From contig NZ_CP186274.1 of NCBI RefSeq assembly GCF_049331405.1, positions 7,564,001 through 7,628,000 on the forward strand: a stretch of 64,000 bases of DNA. The letters run 5' to 3'. The translations under genes and the position numbers were made by a program. The DNA comes from PoT sp049331405 (GTDB taxonomy: Bacteria > Planctomycetota > Planctomycetia > Isosphaerales > Isosphaeraceae). Shown here in pieces: positions 54,315 to 63,563 of this stretch; position 1 is the first letter of the stretch, and every line of letters starts with the position of its first letter. Under the pieces are notes generated by a model. The model was not told the origin of the DNA, did no database searches, and saw only the letters and a list, made by a program, of their open reading frames with translations.

Positions 54315-54344
54315 GCGGGGATCGTGGTGTTTACGGATCCCCGC
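54315..54344 (-). terminator. Hairpin after phosphoketolase
   Basis: GCGGGGATC and GATCCCCGC form a perfect 9-base stem with a 12-base loop, starting 23 bp past the phosphoketolase stop codon in the leftward direction. No T-run follows, so it may act as a stability hairpin rather than an intrinsic terminator. Confidence 0.4.
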
Positions 54345-54366
54345 CCGGGGCGAATGTCGGAGTGGC

Positions 54367-56745
54367 TCAGTCGCCCCACTTCCAGTCGCGGATTTCCGGC
54401 ATATCCTCGCCGTACTTGCGGATGTACTGCTTGTGGTCGATCAGCTTGTCGCGGATCGCCTGTTTGAAATACGCGGCCTTCGAGCCGAGGTTGGGGACGC
54501 GGTCGATGATGTCCGCCACGAGGTGGAAGCGGTCGAGTTCGTTGAGCACCGTCATATCGAACGGCGTGGTGGTCGTCCCTTCTTCCTTGTAGCCCCGTAC
54601 GTGCAGATTCCTGTGATTTGTCCGCCGGTACGTGAGCCGGTGGATCAGCCAGGGATAGCCGTGATAGGCGAAGACGATCGGCTTGTCCTTGGTGAAGAGG
54701 ACGTCGAAGTCGTAGTCGCTCAGGCCGTGGGGATGCTCGCTCTTGGGCTGGAGCCGCATCAGGTCGACGACGTTGATGACCCTGACCTTCAGGTCGGGAA
54801 GCTCCTTCCGCACGAGGCTCACGGCGGCGAGTGTCTCCAGCGTCGGCACGTCGCCCGCGCAGGCCAGCACGATGTCGGGCTCGAAGCCCTTATCCGTGCT
54901 CGCCCACTCCCAGATCCCGATGCCGGCGGTGCAGTGCTTGATGGCCTCGTCCATCGTCAGCCACTGTGGGGCCGGCTGCTTGCCCGCGACGATGACGTTG
55001 ACGTAGTCCATGCTTCGCAGGCAGTGGTCGGTGACCGAGAGGAGGCAGTTCGCATCGGGCGGGAGATAGACCCTGATCACGTCGGCTTTCTTGTTGATCA
55101 CGTGGTCGATGAATCCTGGATCCTGGTGGCTGAATCCGTTGTGATCTTGTCGCCAGACGTGCGAAGTCAGCAGGTAGTTGAGCGAGGCGATCGGACGACG
55201 CCAGGGGATCCTGCGGGTCGTGTTCAGCCATTTGGCGTGCTGGTTGAACATCGAGTCGATGATGTGGATGAACGCCTCGTAGCACGAGAAGAACCCGTGC
55301 CGACCTGTCAGGAGGTAGCCTTCGAGCCACCCCTGGCACTGGTGCTCGCTGAGCATCTCCATGACCCGCCCATCTCGCGCAACGTGGTCGTCGCTCGGGA
55401 GGATCTCGGCGGTCGAGACGCGGTTCGTGACCTCGAAGACTGGGTTCCAGCGATTGGAGTTGGTCTCGTCGGGGCTGAAGATCCGGAAGTTTCGGGTGTC
55501 CGCGTTCTGTTTGAGCACGTCGCGGATGAACTTGCCCTGGACCCGAGTCGCCTCGCCATCGACGGCCCCCGGCTTGGGGACGTCCAACGCATAGTCGCGG
55601 AAGTCGGGCATCCGCAACGACTTGAGCAGGAGCCCGCCGTTAGCGTGCGGGTTGGCTCCCATCCGACGCTCGCCGACAGGGGCCAGCTCGGCGAGTTCGC
55701 CTTTGAGTTTGCCCGACTCGTCGAAGAGCTCCTCGGGTTGGTAGCTCTTCATCCAGTCTTCGAGCAGCTTCACGTGGCCGGGCTTCTCGGCCATTTCCGA
55801 GAGCGGGACTTGGTGGGCGCGGAAGGTGCCCTCGACCTGGACGCCGTCGACGACGTCGGGCCCGGTCCAGCCCTTAGGCGTGCGGAGGACAATCATCGGC
55901 CAGCGAGGACGCTCCGTGCTCCCCTTGGTTCGTGCCTCGTTCTGGATCTGCTTGATCTCGGCGATGATGGTGTCGAGCGTGGCGGCCATCTTCTGGTGCA
56001 TCTGGGCCGGGTCGTCCCCTTCGACGAAGTACGGCGTGTAGCCGTAGCCCCGGAAGAGGGCCTCGAGCTCTTCGTGACTGATCCGGGCCAGGACGGTCGG
56101 CCCGGCGATCTTGAAGCCGTTGAGGTGGAGGATCGGCAGGACGGCGCCGTCGTGGACGGGGTTGAGGAACTTGTTCGAGTGCCAGCTCGTGGCGAGGGGA
56201 CCGGTCTCGGCCTCGCCGTCGCCGACCACCGCCGTGACGATCAGGTCGGGATTGTCGAAAACGGCACCGAAGGCGTGCGAGAGCGAGTATCCAAGTTCTC
56301 CCCCTTCATGGATGGATCCGGGCGTTTCGGGGGCGACGTGGCTGGGGATTCCGCCCGGGAACGAGAACTGGGTGAAGAGTCGCTTCATCCCCGGCTCGTC
56401 CTGCGAGATGGAAGGGTATAGCTCGCTGTACGACCCCTCGAGATAGGTGTTCGCGACCAGGCCCGGCCCGCCGTGGCCGGGGCCGGCGATGTAGATCATG
56501 TCGAGGTCGAGCTTTTTGATCAATCGATTGAGATGAACATAGATGAAATTCAGTCCTGGGGTCGTCCCCCAGTGGCCGAGCAGCCGGGGCTTGACGTGCT
56601 CGATCCTGAGGGGTTCGCGGAGCAGCGGGTTGTCGAAGAGGTAGATCTGCCCGACGGAGAGATAGTTGGCGGCACGCCAGTAGGCGTCCATCTTCCTCAG
56701 CTCATCCTCGGACAACACGACGGCATCTTTGGTTGCGGTCGCCAC
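54367..56745 (-). CDS. xfp: Phosphoketolase (xylulose-5-phosphate/fructose-6-phosphate)
   Basis: A 792-residue thiamine-diphosphate enzyme that splits xylulose-5-phosphate (and often fructose-6-phosphate) with phosphate to give acetyl phosphate. Visible signatures: N-terminal LLGHWGTTPGLNFIYVHLNR, YIAGPGHGGPG, the ThDP motif GDGEAETGPLA, TPKGWTGP, and the C-terminal PWLIHRLTYRRTNH. The length is normal for the family. The GTG start at 56745 has GGAG close upstream. No acetate kinase or phosphotransacetylase gene is adjacent; the lut operon lies downstream on the same strand. Confidence 0.95.
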   Translation of the reverse strand: MATATKDAVVLSEDELRKMDAYWRAANYLSVGQIYLFDNPLLREPLRIEHVKPRLLGHWGTTPGLNFIYVHLNRLIKKLDLDMIYIAGPGHGGPGLVANTYLEGSYSELYPSISQDEPGMKRLFTQFSFPGGIPSHVAPETPGSIHEGGELGYSLSHAFGAVFDNPDLIVTAVVGDGEAETGPLATSWHSNKFLNPVHDGAVLPILHLNGFKIAGPTVLARISHEELEALFRGYGYTPYFVEGDDPAQMHQKMAATLDTIIAEIKQIQNEARTKGSTERPRWPMIVLRTPKGWTGPDVVDGVQVEGTFRAHQVPLSEMAEKPGHVKLLEDWMKSYQPEELFDESGKLKGELAELAPVGERRMGANPHANGGLLLKSLRMPDFRDYALDVPKPGAVDGEATRVQGKFIRDVLKQNADTRNFRIFSPDETNSNRWNPVFEVTNRVSTAEILPSDDHVARDGRVMEMLSEHQCQGWLEGYLLTGRHGFFSCYEAFIHIIDSMFNQHAKWLNTTRRIPWRRPIASLNYLLTSHVWRQDHNGFSHQDPGFIDHVINKKADVIRVYLPPDANCLLSVTDHCLRSMDYVNVIVAGKQPAPQWLTMDEAIKHCTAGIGIWEWASTDKGFEPDIVLACAGDVPTLETLAAVSLVRKELPDLKVRVINVVDLMRLQPKSEHPHGLSDYDFDVLFTKDKPIVFAYHGYPWLIHRLTYRRTNHRNLHVRGYKEEGTTTTPFDMTVLNELDRFHLVADIIDRVPNLGSKAAYFKQAIRDKLIDHKQYIRKYGEDMPEIRDWKWGD

Positions 56746-57246
56746 GTCACTCCCTTTCGCTGCTCGAAGATTTGGCGAATCAAGCCGGCTCTGCCAAACG
56801 GCCGGCCGGCCAGGTCCGATGTTCGGTGAGGCCGAAGTTTATCATCCCGACCGCCGAATTAAGCAGAACTTTCTGTTTCTGGAGGAGAAGCCCCCATGCG
56901 AACCGGCCCGCGATATATCGTGTCCAGGAATTGAGGCGGCCTGGCCGCGGCCTGGTTTCGCGAGCCGTCGCATCCGCGGGTATGAACCAAATTGGTTGCG
57001 ACGGCGTATTGAATGGTGTCGGAAGATCAAGATATCTGAAGACGAAACGTGTGAATCGAAGGGCCGAAGATTCTCGACCGGGTCGGCCCCCGAAGGGAAT
57101 AGGACGTCCAACCCTCGACGAATGCAGGACGACCGCGACGCGAGCGGGATCCGCGAAATTGAAATAGTCGGGGCCCTGTGACGAATACCCCTTCGCTAGA
57201 GAGTCGAGACCCTTTGCCGCCTCGGATCACAACGAGGAGGTCGCCG
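56746..57246. other. Divergent promoter region, no gene supported
   Basis: About 500 bases between phosphoketolase (leftward) and a small membrane protein (rightward). Short open frames are present in several phases but none resembles a known protein. No RNA gene was recognised. Confidence 0.45.
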
Positions 57247-57564
57247 ATGCGTATGGAACGGTTGATTGACAGGACTGCGTGGGGCGTCGCCCTTTTCCTG
57301 GGCCAGGTGTCGGTCCTCTGGGGCGTGATGATCTCGCTGGGCTGGGCCTTTGGCTTCGTCCTGCTCGTCTCGTCCAAGAGCGAGGCGAGCGCGCTTCACC
57401 CGATGCACCTCTCGGTCGCCCCTCCCTTGATGGGGTTGGCCGCGGCGGGCCTGGCGCTGCTGATCGCCCAGAAGAGCCGGTCTGCGGTCTGGCACTTCGC
57501 CCTCGCCGGCATCGTGTTCAACACCATCGCCTTGATCCTGGCCCTGGTGCAGTTCACACGGTAA
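57247..57564 (+). CDS. Small membrane protein, three helices
   Basis: A 105-residue protein with three predicted membrane segments (about residues 12-38, 48-70 with VAPPLMGLAAAGLALLIAQ, and 77-100 with ALAGIVFNTIALILALVQF). GAGGAGG six bases before the ATG at 57247 fixes the start; a longer frame from 57178 would add a non-hydrophobic lead. The family is not recognised and the neighbours give no clue. It ends before a strong hairpin shared with the convergent MazG-like gene. Confidence 0.7.
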   Translation: MRMERLIDRTAWGVALFLGQVSVLWGVMISLGWAFGFVLLVSSKSEASALHPMHLSVAPPLMGLAAAGLALLIAQKSRSAVWHFALAGIVFNTIALILALVQFTR

Positions 57565-57599
57565 TCGCAGCCCGGGACGGCTCCGACAAGAACGAGAAA

Positions 57600-57642
57600 G
57601 GCCGAGTCGCCGTGGGGGATGTTACCCCTCGGCGACTCGGCC
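57600..57642. terminator. Bidirectional terminator
   Basis: Perfect 13-base stem GGCCGAGTCGCCG / CGGCGACTCGGCC between convergent genes (ends at 57564 and 57675). It is followed by GTTTCGTT on the plus strand and by TTTCTCGTT when read on the minus strand. Confidence 0.75.
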
Positions 57643-57674
57643 GTTTCGTTGCGCCTGATGGGGACGGCTGCAGA

Positions 57675-58055
57675 TCAGTCGTTCTTCTTGACTTGATAGG
57701 TTGTGTATTTATCGGCACGGCCGTATGATTTGTCGATGGGATACTTGAGCGCAGCTAACGCAAGTTTCTCATGCAGTGCCGACGAGAGGTCGACGCCGCA
57801 GACGTCGCCCAGCCGGAGGATCAGCCAGAGGCAGTCGGCGAGCTCATGAGACACCTCGCGATGCACCTGGGGATCCTCGAGCTTTTCCCGGATCTCCTCG
57901 TCCTTCCGATAGCGAAAATGCTCGAGAAGTTCTCCGACCTCGCAGGCTAATGCCACGCCGAGGTCTTTGGGGTGGTGGAACTGCTCCCAGTCTCGTTCTC
58001 TCGAGAATATGCGGAGCCATTCTTTCATCTCTTCGACGGTCGTCTCTCGATCCAT
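57675..58055 (-). CDS. MazG-like nucleotide pyrophosphohydrolase (dCTPase type)
   Basis: A 126-residue all-alpha NTP pyrophosphatase. The metal-binding motifs are EVGELLEHF (ExxE) and HELADCLW (ExxD), and the closing KYPIDKSYGRADKYTTY is typical of the short MazG-like/dCTP pyrophosphatase group that clears non-canonical or excess dNTPs. The ATG at 58055 is chosen over a TTG at 58073 (AAGGCGG lies upstream). It ends at a shared hairpin. Confidence 0.88.
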   Translation of the reverse strand: MDRETTVEEMKEWLRIFSRERDWEQFHHPKDLGVALACEVGELLEHFRYRKDEEIREKLEDPQVHREVSHELADCLWLILRLGDVCGVDLSSALHEKLALAALKYPIDKSYGRADKYTTYQVKKND

Positions 58056-58421
58056 CCTAAATTCCGCCTTCAAATAAGTCCGTCGTGACCACGTCCTGCT
58101 TGCTGGGAATTGGAGAAATCCTCGACCAAGCAGGGAGGCAATGCCGAACCATCCGAGGGCGCTTTCGAGAATCGCGCACGAATGCTCTCGGCCACGACCG
58201 AAATTCTAGGCGACTCTGCAAATTTCCCGGGAAGATTTCTCCTCTCGGGACGTTCTCCCTGGCGACGGACCCCCACCGTGGTGTCCCGACAACCTCGGTT
58301 TGCCGCCTCAAAGAGAGGCTCAACCTCCAACCTGATTCACATGGATATCATGTCTGCATCGGCAGTTCCTTCGCTTTGGGGATGCGCAGTCATGCTCTCT
58401 TATTTGAAAGGAAAAGGGTTC
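58056..58421. other. Divergent promoter region
   Basis: About 365 bases between the MazG-like gene and the DUF2167 gene. The frame of the latter stays open upstream to 58110, but the sequence there does not look like protein and has no signal peptide, so it is treated as leader. No RNA gene or operator was recognised. Confidence 0.45.
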
Positions 58422-59372
58422 ATGTTCACGTCCGCTCGATTAGGTCGGGTCGCTTCATTTAAAGAGCTGAAAGTCTGGGCGGCGTTCGCCGCCGTCTTAC
58501 TCGGGCTGGGCGCCCCCGCCCTGGCCCAGGACGACGTCGGGAAGTCCGAGGGCGAGCCCGAGAAGAAGATGGTCCTCACGCCCGAGCAGGAACGCGCCCG
58601 GCAGCTCTACCTGTCCATTAAATGGCAGGACGGCCCCGGGACTGCCGAGCTTGGCCAGCACGCCGAGCTCAAGCTGCCCGAAGGCTTTCGTTTCACCGGA
58701 CGGGATGGAGCCCGCAAGTGGGAAGAATTGAACCAGAACCCCCCCAGCGATTCTATCCTGGGTGTGCTCATGCCCGCCTCGAACAATGATTGGTTCATCG
58801 TTTTTGATTACAACGACACGGGTTACGTCAAGGATGACGAAAAGGACAAGATTGACGCTGACGCCATCATCAGCAGCATTCGCGCGGGGACCGAAGCATC
58901 GAACGAGATGCGTCGCAGCCGGGGTTGGGACGAGATCAAGAACATCCGATGGCAGTACCCCCCCTCGTATGACCCGACCTCGCACAACCTGGTCTGGGCG
59001 ACGACTTTCGAGGCGGCCGGCTCCCGCACAGTGAACCACAGTACCCGGATACTTGGCCGTCATGGCGTGATCAACGCCAATCTCGTCGGCAATCCGTCAG
59101 ACATCGAGGCCGCCATGCCGATCGTGAAGGACCTTCTGGCGGGGCTCGAGTACAAGTCCGGCCTGAAATATGCCGAGTTCCGTTCGGGCGATAAGGTCGC
59201 CGCCTACGGGCTCACCGCCCTGATCACGGGCGGCGCCGCGGCGGTGGCCGTCAAGACAGGGCTCCTTGCCAAGCTGGGCGTATTCCTCGCCAAGTCGGCC
59301 AAGCTGGTCATCGGCGGCATCGCCGCGCTGATCGCCATCGTCTTCCGGACGCGGAAGAGCTCGAACGGTTGA
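58422..59372 (+). CDS. DUF2167 membrane-anchored protein
   Basis: A 316-residue exported protein. A signal peptide ends near GAPALAQ (about residue 35). The DUF2167 domain has LYLSIKWQDGPGTAELGQHA, the block NNDWFIVFDYNDTGYVKDDE, RGWDEIKNIRWQYPPSYDP and LGRHGVINANLVG. One or two hydrophobic helices near the C-terminus (VIGGIAALIAIVF) anchor it, leaving the bulk outside. Function unknown. AAAGGAAAAGGG precedes the ATG at 58422. The next gene, an unrecognised membrane protein, lies 129 bp downstream beyond a hairpin. Confidence 0.85.
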   Translation: MFTSARLGRVASFKELKVWAAFAAVLLGLGAPALAQDDVGKSEGEPEKKMVLTPEQERARQLYLSIKWQDGPGTAELGQHAELKLPEGFRFTGRDGARKWEELNQNPPSDSILGVLMPASNNDWFIVFDYNDTGYVKDDEKDKIDADAIISSIRAGTEASNEMRRSRGWDEIKNIRWQYPPSYDPTSHNLVWATTFEAAGSRTVNHSTRILGRHGVINANLVGNPSDIEAAMPIVKDLLAGLEYKSGLKYAEFRSGDKVAAYGLTALITGGAAAVAVKTGLLAKLGVFLAKSAKLVIGGIAALIAIVFRTRKSSNG

Positions 59373-59410
59373 TCGAGGCGGAGCCTCCCAGTCAACCCGT
59401 GTTGACGACG

Positions 59411-59440
59411 CGAAGGCGGGCGACTGATCGTCCGCCTTCG
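59411..59440 (+). terminator. Terminator candidate after the DUF2167 gene
   Basis: Perfect 9-base stem CGAAGGCGG / CCGCCTTCG with a 12-base loop, followed by GTTATTCT. The T-run is weak. Confidence 0.5.
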
Positions 59441-59501
59441 GTTATTCTCAGCGTCCGCGATCGGACGTTTTCGATTCCTCCCCAGGTACGAGCCGAGGAC
59501 G

Positions 59502-60737
59502 ATGATGGGGTTAGAAGGTCTGACCGACGTCGAGGTGATCCTTCTCGTGCTCGCTGCATTCTATGTCTCGGAGGCGTTCGGCTGGTTCCGGGGGGGGAGT
59601 GCCTGGTTCGTCTCGGTCGCGGGGGGGGCTTGCCGGATCATACGGTCGGCCCTGCTTACGGGCAACGACCTGGCGGGGCCGATCTTCCTCGAACTCTTGC
59701 CGAGTGGACGCTCGTTCCTGGCCAGAAGTTGGCCGGTCTCGATCTCGCCGACGGGCCTCTATTCCTTCTCGGCCGCGAGCCTCTCGCCCGGGGGACGCCA
59801 GGATCAACCCGCTCGGTATGTGCCGTTCGTGGAAGTCGACACGATTGAAGCCAGGGGCGATGAGGTCGAGATCAACAACAAGACCTTCGTCTCGGCGGCT
59901 TCACACTCTCATGCCAGGTTCATCGCCGAGAATCTTCGGCGCATCGCCCACGTTTCGCCGGAGACGAGGGGAAGCGAAATCGAGGCTTTCCTCGACGTCA
60001 TGACCGACGAGAAAGCCGTGAAGGACCGAGTCGCGGAGATCGACAGCAAGTCCAGCACGTTGAAGACGACGTCGTTCCTGCTCTTTGTCCTGGTTTTTGT
60101 CCTGGCTCCCTTTGGCTATTACGAATTCCGACTCCACCCGTCGTCGACGCGGCTCCTCGTCGCATTCCTCCTCTCCTTCTTCTTCCTCTGGATCTTCAAC
60201 GTCTTCTCCTTCGCGAGGGTCGCCCGGTCCATCGAGCCGGATGATCGACTTCATCGACGCAAGCAGGTTCTGACCATGGCATTGTCGCCGGTGGCGGCGA
60301 TGCGGGCCTGGAGCCATTTGCCCCGACATGCGCTGCTGAACTTTCATCCTCTGGCCATCGCCGTGGCCGTTTGCAACGAGGACATGGCGCGAAACCTGGC
60401 CGGCGATCTGCTTCGGGACGCCTTACACCCCCTCCCCCCATCCTGCCCCGACGACACACCTGCCCACCTGGAAACCGAGGCCTGGTTTCGGGAACGATTA
60501 GCCGAAGCCTTCTTTCGGCTCGCCCAGCGTTCGGGGTACGATCCGGAAAGGATGCTGACCGCTCCCGAGCGGGAGTCGGCATCGCGGTCGTATTGCCCTC
60601 GCTGTCACGACCAATACGAGGTGACTTCGGGCACCTGCACGAGTTGCGAGGGGCTCGGGCTCATCTCGTTCGATGGCGAGGTCTCCACGGCCTCAAGCAC
60701 GTCGGCTCCCGGGTCGCTCGATCCGGGGCAAGTTTGA
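59502..60737 (+). CDS. Membrane protein with C-terminal zinc-ribbon-like motif, family not recognised
   Basis: A 411-residue protein. It has one hydrophobic N-terminal segment (about 10-25), two adjacent membrane helices in the middle (TTSFLLFVLVFVLAPFGYY at about 187-207 and LLVAFLLSFFFLWIFNVF at about 217-235), a soluble region, and a four-cysteine knuckle CPRCHDQYEVTSGTCTSC (about 365-382) followed by a Ser/Thr-rich tail. The cysteine spacing C-x2-C-x11-C-x2-C would bind zinc. No known family was recognised. ATG codons at 59502 and 59505 follow GAGGACG. It lies between the DUF2167 and glycogen synthase genes on the same strand. Confidence 0.75.
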   Translation: MMGLEGLTDVEVILLVLAAFYVSEAFGWFRGGSAWFVSVAGGACRIIRSALLTGNDLAGPIFLELLPSGRSFLARSWPVSISPTGLYSFSAASLSPGGRQDQPARYVPFVEVDTIEARGDEVEINNKTFVSAASHSHARFIAENLRRIAHVSPETRGSEIEAFLDVMTDEKAVKDRVAEIDSKSSTLKTTSFLLFVLVFVLAPFGYYEFRLHPSSTRLLVAFLLSFFFLWIFNVFSFARVARSIEPDDRLHRRKQVLTMALSPVAAMRAWSHLPRHALLNFHPLAIAVAVCNEDMARNLAGDLLRDALHPLPPSCPDDTPAHLETEAWFRERLAEAFFRLAQRSGYDPERMLTAPERESASRSYCPRCHDQYEVTSGTCTSCEGLGLISFDGEVSTASSTSAPGSLDPGQV

Positions 60738-60878
60738 ACCGTCTCGATTTGGGTCGTATCCTTGTCTTTTCAGGTTGAACCCGCCCGCAGTCCTCTCGAG
60801 TCGTGGAGGCCGGGCGAAGCAGGCTCGTCGGCGTTCCGCGCCGGCTCGAGGCGATGTTCCGATCGAAAGAGGTCCTGG

Positions 60879-62099
60879 ATGCGGATTGCGATCCTGACGA
60901 ACGAGTACCCGCCCAACATCTATGGTGGAGCGGGAGTGCACGTAGAGTACCTGACCCAGGAACTGACTCGTGTCGAGCAGGGACAGCACTCGATCGAGGT
61001 CCTTTGCTTCGGTGATCAGACTTTCCAGCAAGGAAATCTGACGGTCAGGGGGACCAGGTCGGATACGAAGATCCCGACTCAGGACCGTCGGCATGAGAAG
61101 TTCTTCGATACCATGCTCCGCGACCTCATCATGGCGGGCTCGCTCACCGACGTGGATGTCGTGCACTGCCATACGTGGTACACCCACCTTGCCGGCTGCC
61201 TGGTCAAACAACTGACCGGCGCAAGGCTCGTCCTGACGACTCACTCGCTTGAGCCGCATCGGCCCTGGAAGGTGGAGCAACTCGGCTCGGCCTATCACGC
61301 CAGCTCCTGGGTCGAGAAGACGGCTTACGAGAATGCCGACGGAGTGATCGCCGTCTCCGAGGCGATGAAGCACGACGTCCATTCCCTCTACGGTGTCCCC
61401 TACGAGAAGATCCGGGTCATCCACAACGGGATCGATCTCGGTCAGTACAAGCCGACGTTCGACCCCGATCTGGTCCGACGGTACCAGATTGACCCGGACC
61501 GGCCGTTTGTCCTATTTGTGGGGAGGATCACGCGCCAGAAGGGGATTATCCACCTGGTCAATGCCATCAAGCACATCCGGCCGGGCGTCCAGGTTGTCCT
61601 GTGCGCCGGGGCCCCCGACACGCCAGAGATCGGTCGTGAGATGGCGGAGCGGGTCGAGCGGGCGCGGGCGGAGACGTCCAATCCGATCATCTGGATCCCG
61701 CACATCGTCCCCAAGGATGACATCATCCGCCTCTACACCCACGCCAGCCTCTTCGTTTGCCCGTCGGTCTATGAGCCTTTCGGGATCATCAATCTCGAGG
61801 CGATGGCGTGCGGGACGCCAGTCGTGGCGTCGGCGGTCGGAGGCATCAAGGAAGTCGTCGTCTCCGAGAAGACGGGCTTGCTCGTACCGTTCGAGCCCAT
61901 CGGCGAGGTGGAATTCGAGCCGAAAGACCCAGAGCAGTTTGCCCTGGATCTGGCCAACGCGGTCAACACGCTCCTCAACGACCCCGATCGCCTGGCGAAG
62001 ATGGGGGCGAGATCCCGCGAGCGAGTCGAGCATTTCTTCAGCTGGACGAGCATTGCGCGGTGGACGACCGACTTTTACTGGGATCTGATCCAGGCTTGA
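60879..62099 (+). CDS. glgA: Glycogen synthase, GT4 family
   Basis: A 406-residue GT-B glycosyltransferase, close to the actinobacterial-type glycogen synthase group (TIGR02149). Motifs: acceptor side NEYPPNIYGGAGVHVEYL, HCHTWYTHLAGC, then IRVIHNGIDLGQYKP, FVGRITRQKGIIHLV and the nucleotide-sugar site PSVYEPFGIINLEAMACG. It extends alpha-1,4-glucan or makes maltose-1-phosphate from a nucleotide glucose. The ATG at 60879 with AAAGAGGT upstream fits the family N-terminus; the longer frame upstream is non-coding in appearance. It ends at a shared bidirectional terminator. Confidence 0.92.
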   Translation: MRIAILTNEYPPNIYGGAGVHVEYLTQELTRVEQGQHSIEVLCFGDQTFQQGNLTVRGTRSDTKIPTQDRRHEKFFDTMLRDLIMAGSLTDVDVVHCHTWYTHLAGCLVKQLTGARLVLTTHSLEPHRPWKVEQLGSAYHASSWVEKTAYENADGVIAVSEAMKHDVHSLYGVPYEKIRVIHNGIDLGQYKPTFDPDLVRRYQIDPDRPFVLFVGRITRQKGIIHLVNAIKHIRPGVQVVLCAGAPDTPEIGREMAERVERARAETSNPIIWIPHIVPKDDIIRLYTHASLFVCPSVYEPFGIINLEAMACGTPVVASAVGGIKEVVVSEKTGLLVPFEPIGEVEFEPKDPEQFALDLANAVNTLLNDPDRLAKMGARSRERVEHFFSWTSIARWTTDFYWDLIQA

Positions 62100-62119
62100 G
62101 CCGGACGAAGCTATAACGA

Positions 62120-62153
62120 GGGCCGCGAGCCGCCTTCCGGCAGCTCGCGGCCC
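62120..62153. terminator. Bidirectional terminator
   Basis: Perfect 11-base stem GGGCCGCGAGC / GCTCGCGGCCC between convergent glgA and the Fae-like gene, followed on the plus strand by TTGCCGTTTTT. The T-run sits next to the Fae-like stop codon. Confidence 0.75.
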
Positions 62154-62162
62154 TTGCCGTTT

Positions 62163-62711
62163 TTAGAGGTTGCCTTCAAGACCCTGGCGGTGGAAGAAGT
62201 GTTCCACCTCGTCCTGGTTCTCGAGCAGCCAGTCGATGGTCGGCTCGTTGTTCAGGGCCTTGCGGATGACCTTGGTCGTCGCCTCGCGATGGACGGCGAA
62301 GAGCGCGGCGTGGTCGACCTTCTCGACTTTGAGCACCGAGGGATCGAGCCAGACCGAGTAGATAATCCCCAGATCGTTCGCCTTCTCCTTGGGGATGATC
62401 CCTTCACGGACGGCGTCGAGCACGCCGTTGGCGATCGCCGCCTGCACGGTGCCCATCAGGATGTTCGTGTAGGTCGTGCTCTTGACCGTGACCTTGCTCA
62501 CCATGACGGTAGCGGGGCGGACCTGGACGTCGCTGTTCAGGATCGCGAAGACGCGGGAGTGCCCCTTCACCTGGTCGCCGATCAGGTTCGCCAGGGCGTT
62601 GCCGACGGGGCCGTCGAGCTCTCCGATGACGATCTCCGGCTCGGCGCACAGGTAGTCTTCATCCCCTTCGACGAGGGCCTCGCCGGTCCTCAGGACGATT
62701 CGTTCGCTCAT
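62163..62711 (-). CDS. Formaldehyde-activating-enzyme (Fae) paralog lacking the usual histidine
   Basis: A 182-residue Fae-family protein. True Fae joins formaldehyde to tetrahydromethanopterin, and planctomycetes carry this C1 pathway. Matching blocks are the start TGEALVEGD, VRPATVMVSKVTVKS, GTVQAAIANGVLDAVREGII and LNNEPTIDWLLEN. In Fae the segment after GEALV contains an essential histidine (AHIDLIIG); here the aligned segment is CAEPEIVIG, with glutamate (E24) in place of histidine and two extra residues. It is thus a divergent paralog, perhaps a sensor or enzyme with another substrate. The start is ATG 62711. No methanopterin genes are adjacent. Confidence 0.85.
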   Translation of the reverse strand: MSERIVLRTGEALVEGDEDYLCAEPEIVIGELDGPVGNALANLIGDQVKGHSRVFAILNSDVQVRPATVMVSKVTVKSTTYTNILMGTVQAAIANGVLDAVREGIIPKEKANDLGIIYSVWLDPSVLKVEKVDHAALFAVHREATTKVIRKALNNEPTIDWLLENQDEVEHFFHRQGLEGNL

Positions 62712-63042
62712 GCGTCAGACTCCCACGGATAGGATGCAGCCCACCGCCTTGAATCGCCGACGGGCATAATCATGTCGATACGTTAAGTGATTCGGGCTCC
62801 CGGGTTCACCTCAGAGCCCCGGAACACGATCGAGTTGCATCGAGACGCGATTATTCACGGAACGCGAGCAGGCGCCAACCTTGGCGGTCTCGAATGTCGG
62901 ACGCGTCTCCGTTCGCGATCGGATCGCCTCTCGGTATGCTGTTGGGGGTGAGGCCATTGGAGTCAGTTCACCGGCTGGGCCGTTGAAATGCTCGGGCGGT
63001 TCGTGTCAGGGCCTCCCTCCACCATTGAATGAGACGAGACGT
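62712..63042. other. Divergent promoter region
   Basis: About 330 bases between the Fae-like gene and yjbQ. The yjbQ frame remains open upstream to 62881, but that part has no conserved sequence. No RNA gene or operator was recognised. Confidence 0.45.
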
Positions 63043-63456
<414 letters not shown>

Positions 63457-63563
63457 GCGAATTGGCCTGGCGGGCGAACGCAAGTTGGCCGTCTATTGTC
63501 TACTAAGAGCCGGGTCGAATGCATGTTCGTGCGTGGCTTTCGACCGCGAAGAAAAGGTGAATT

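Noticed and set aside
54298..56421. 707-codon plus-strand frame opposite phosphoketolase
   Set aside because: The minus strand encodes a complete phosphoketolase with all motifs; the plus-strand translation is repetitive and charged.
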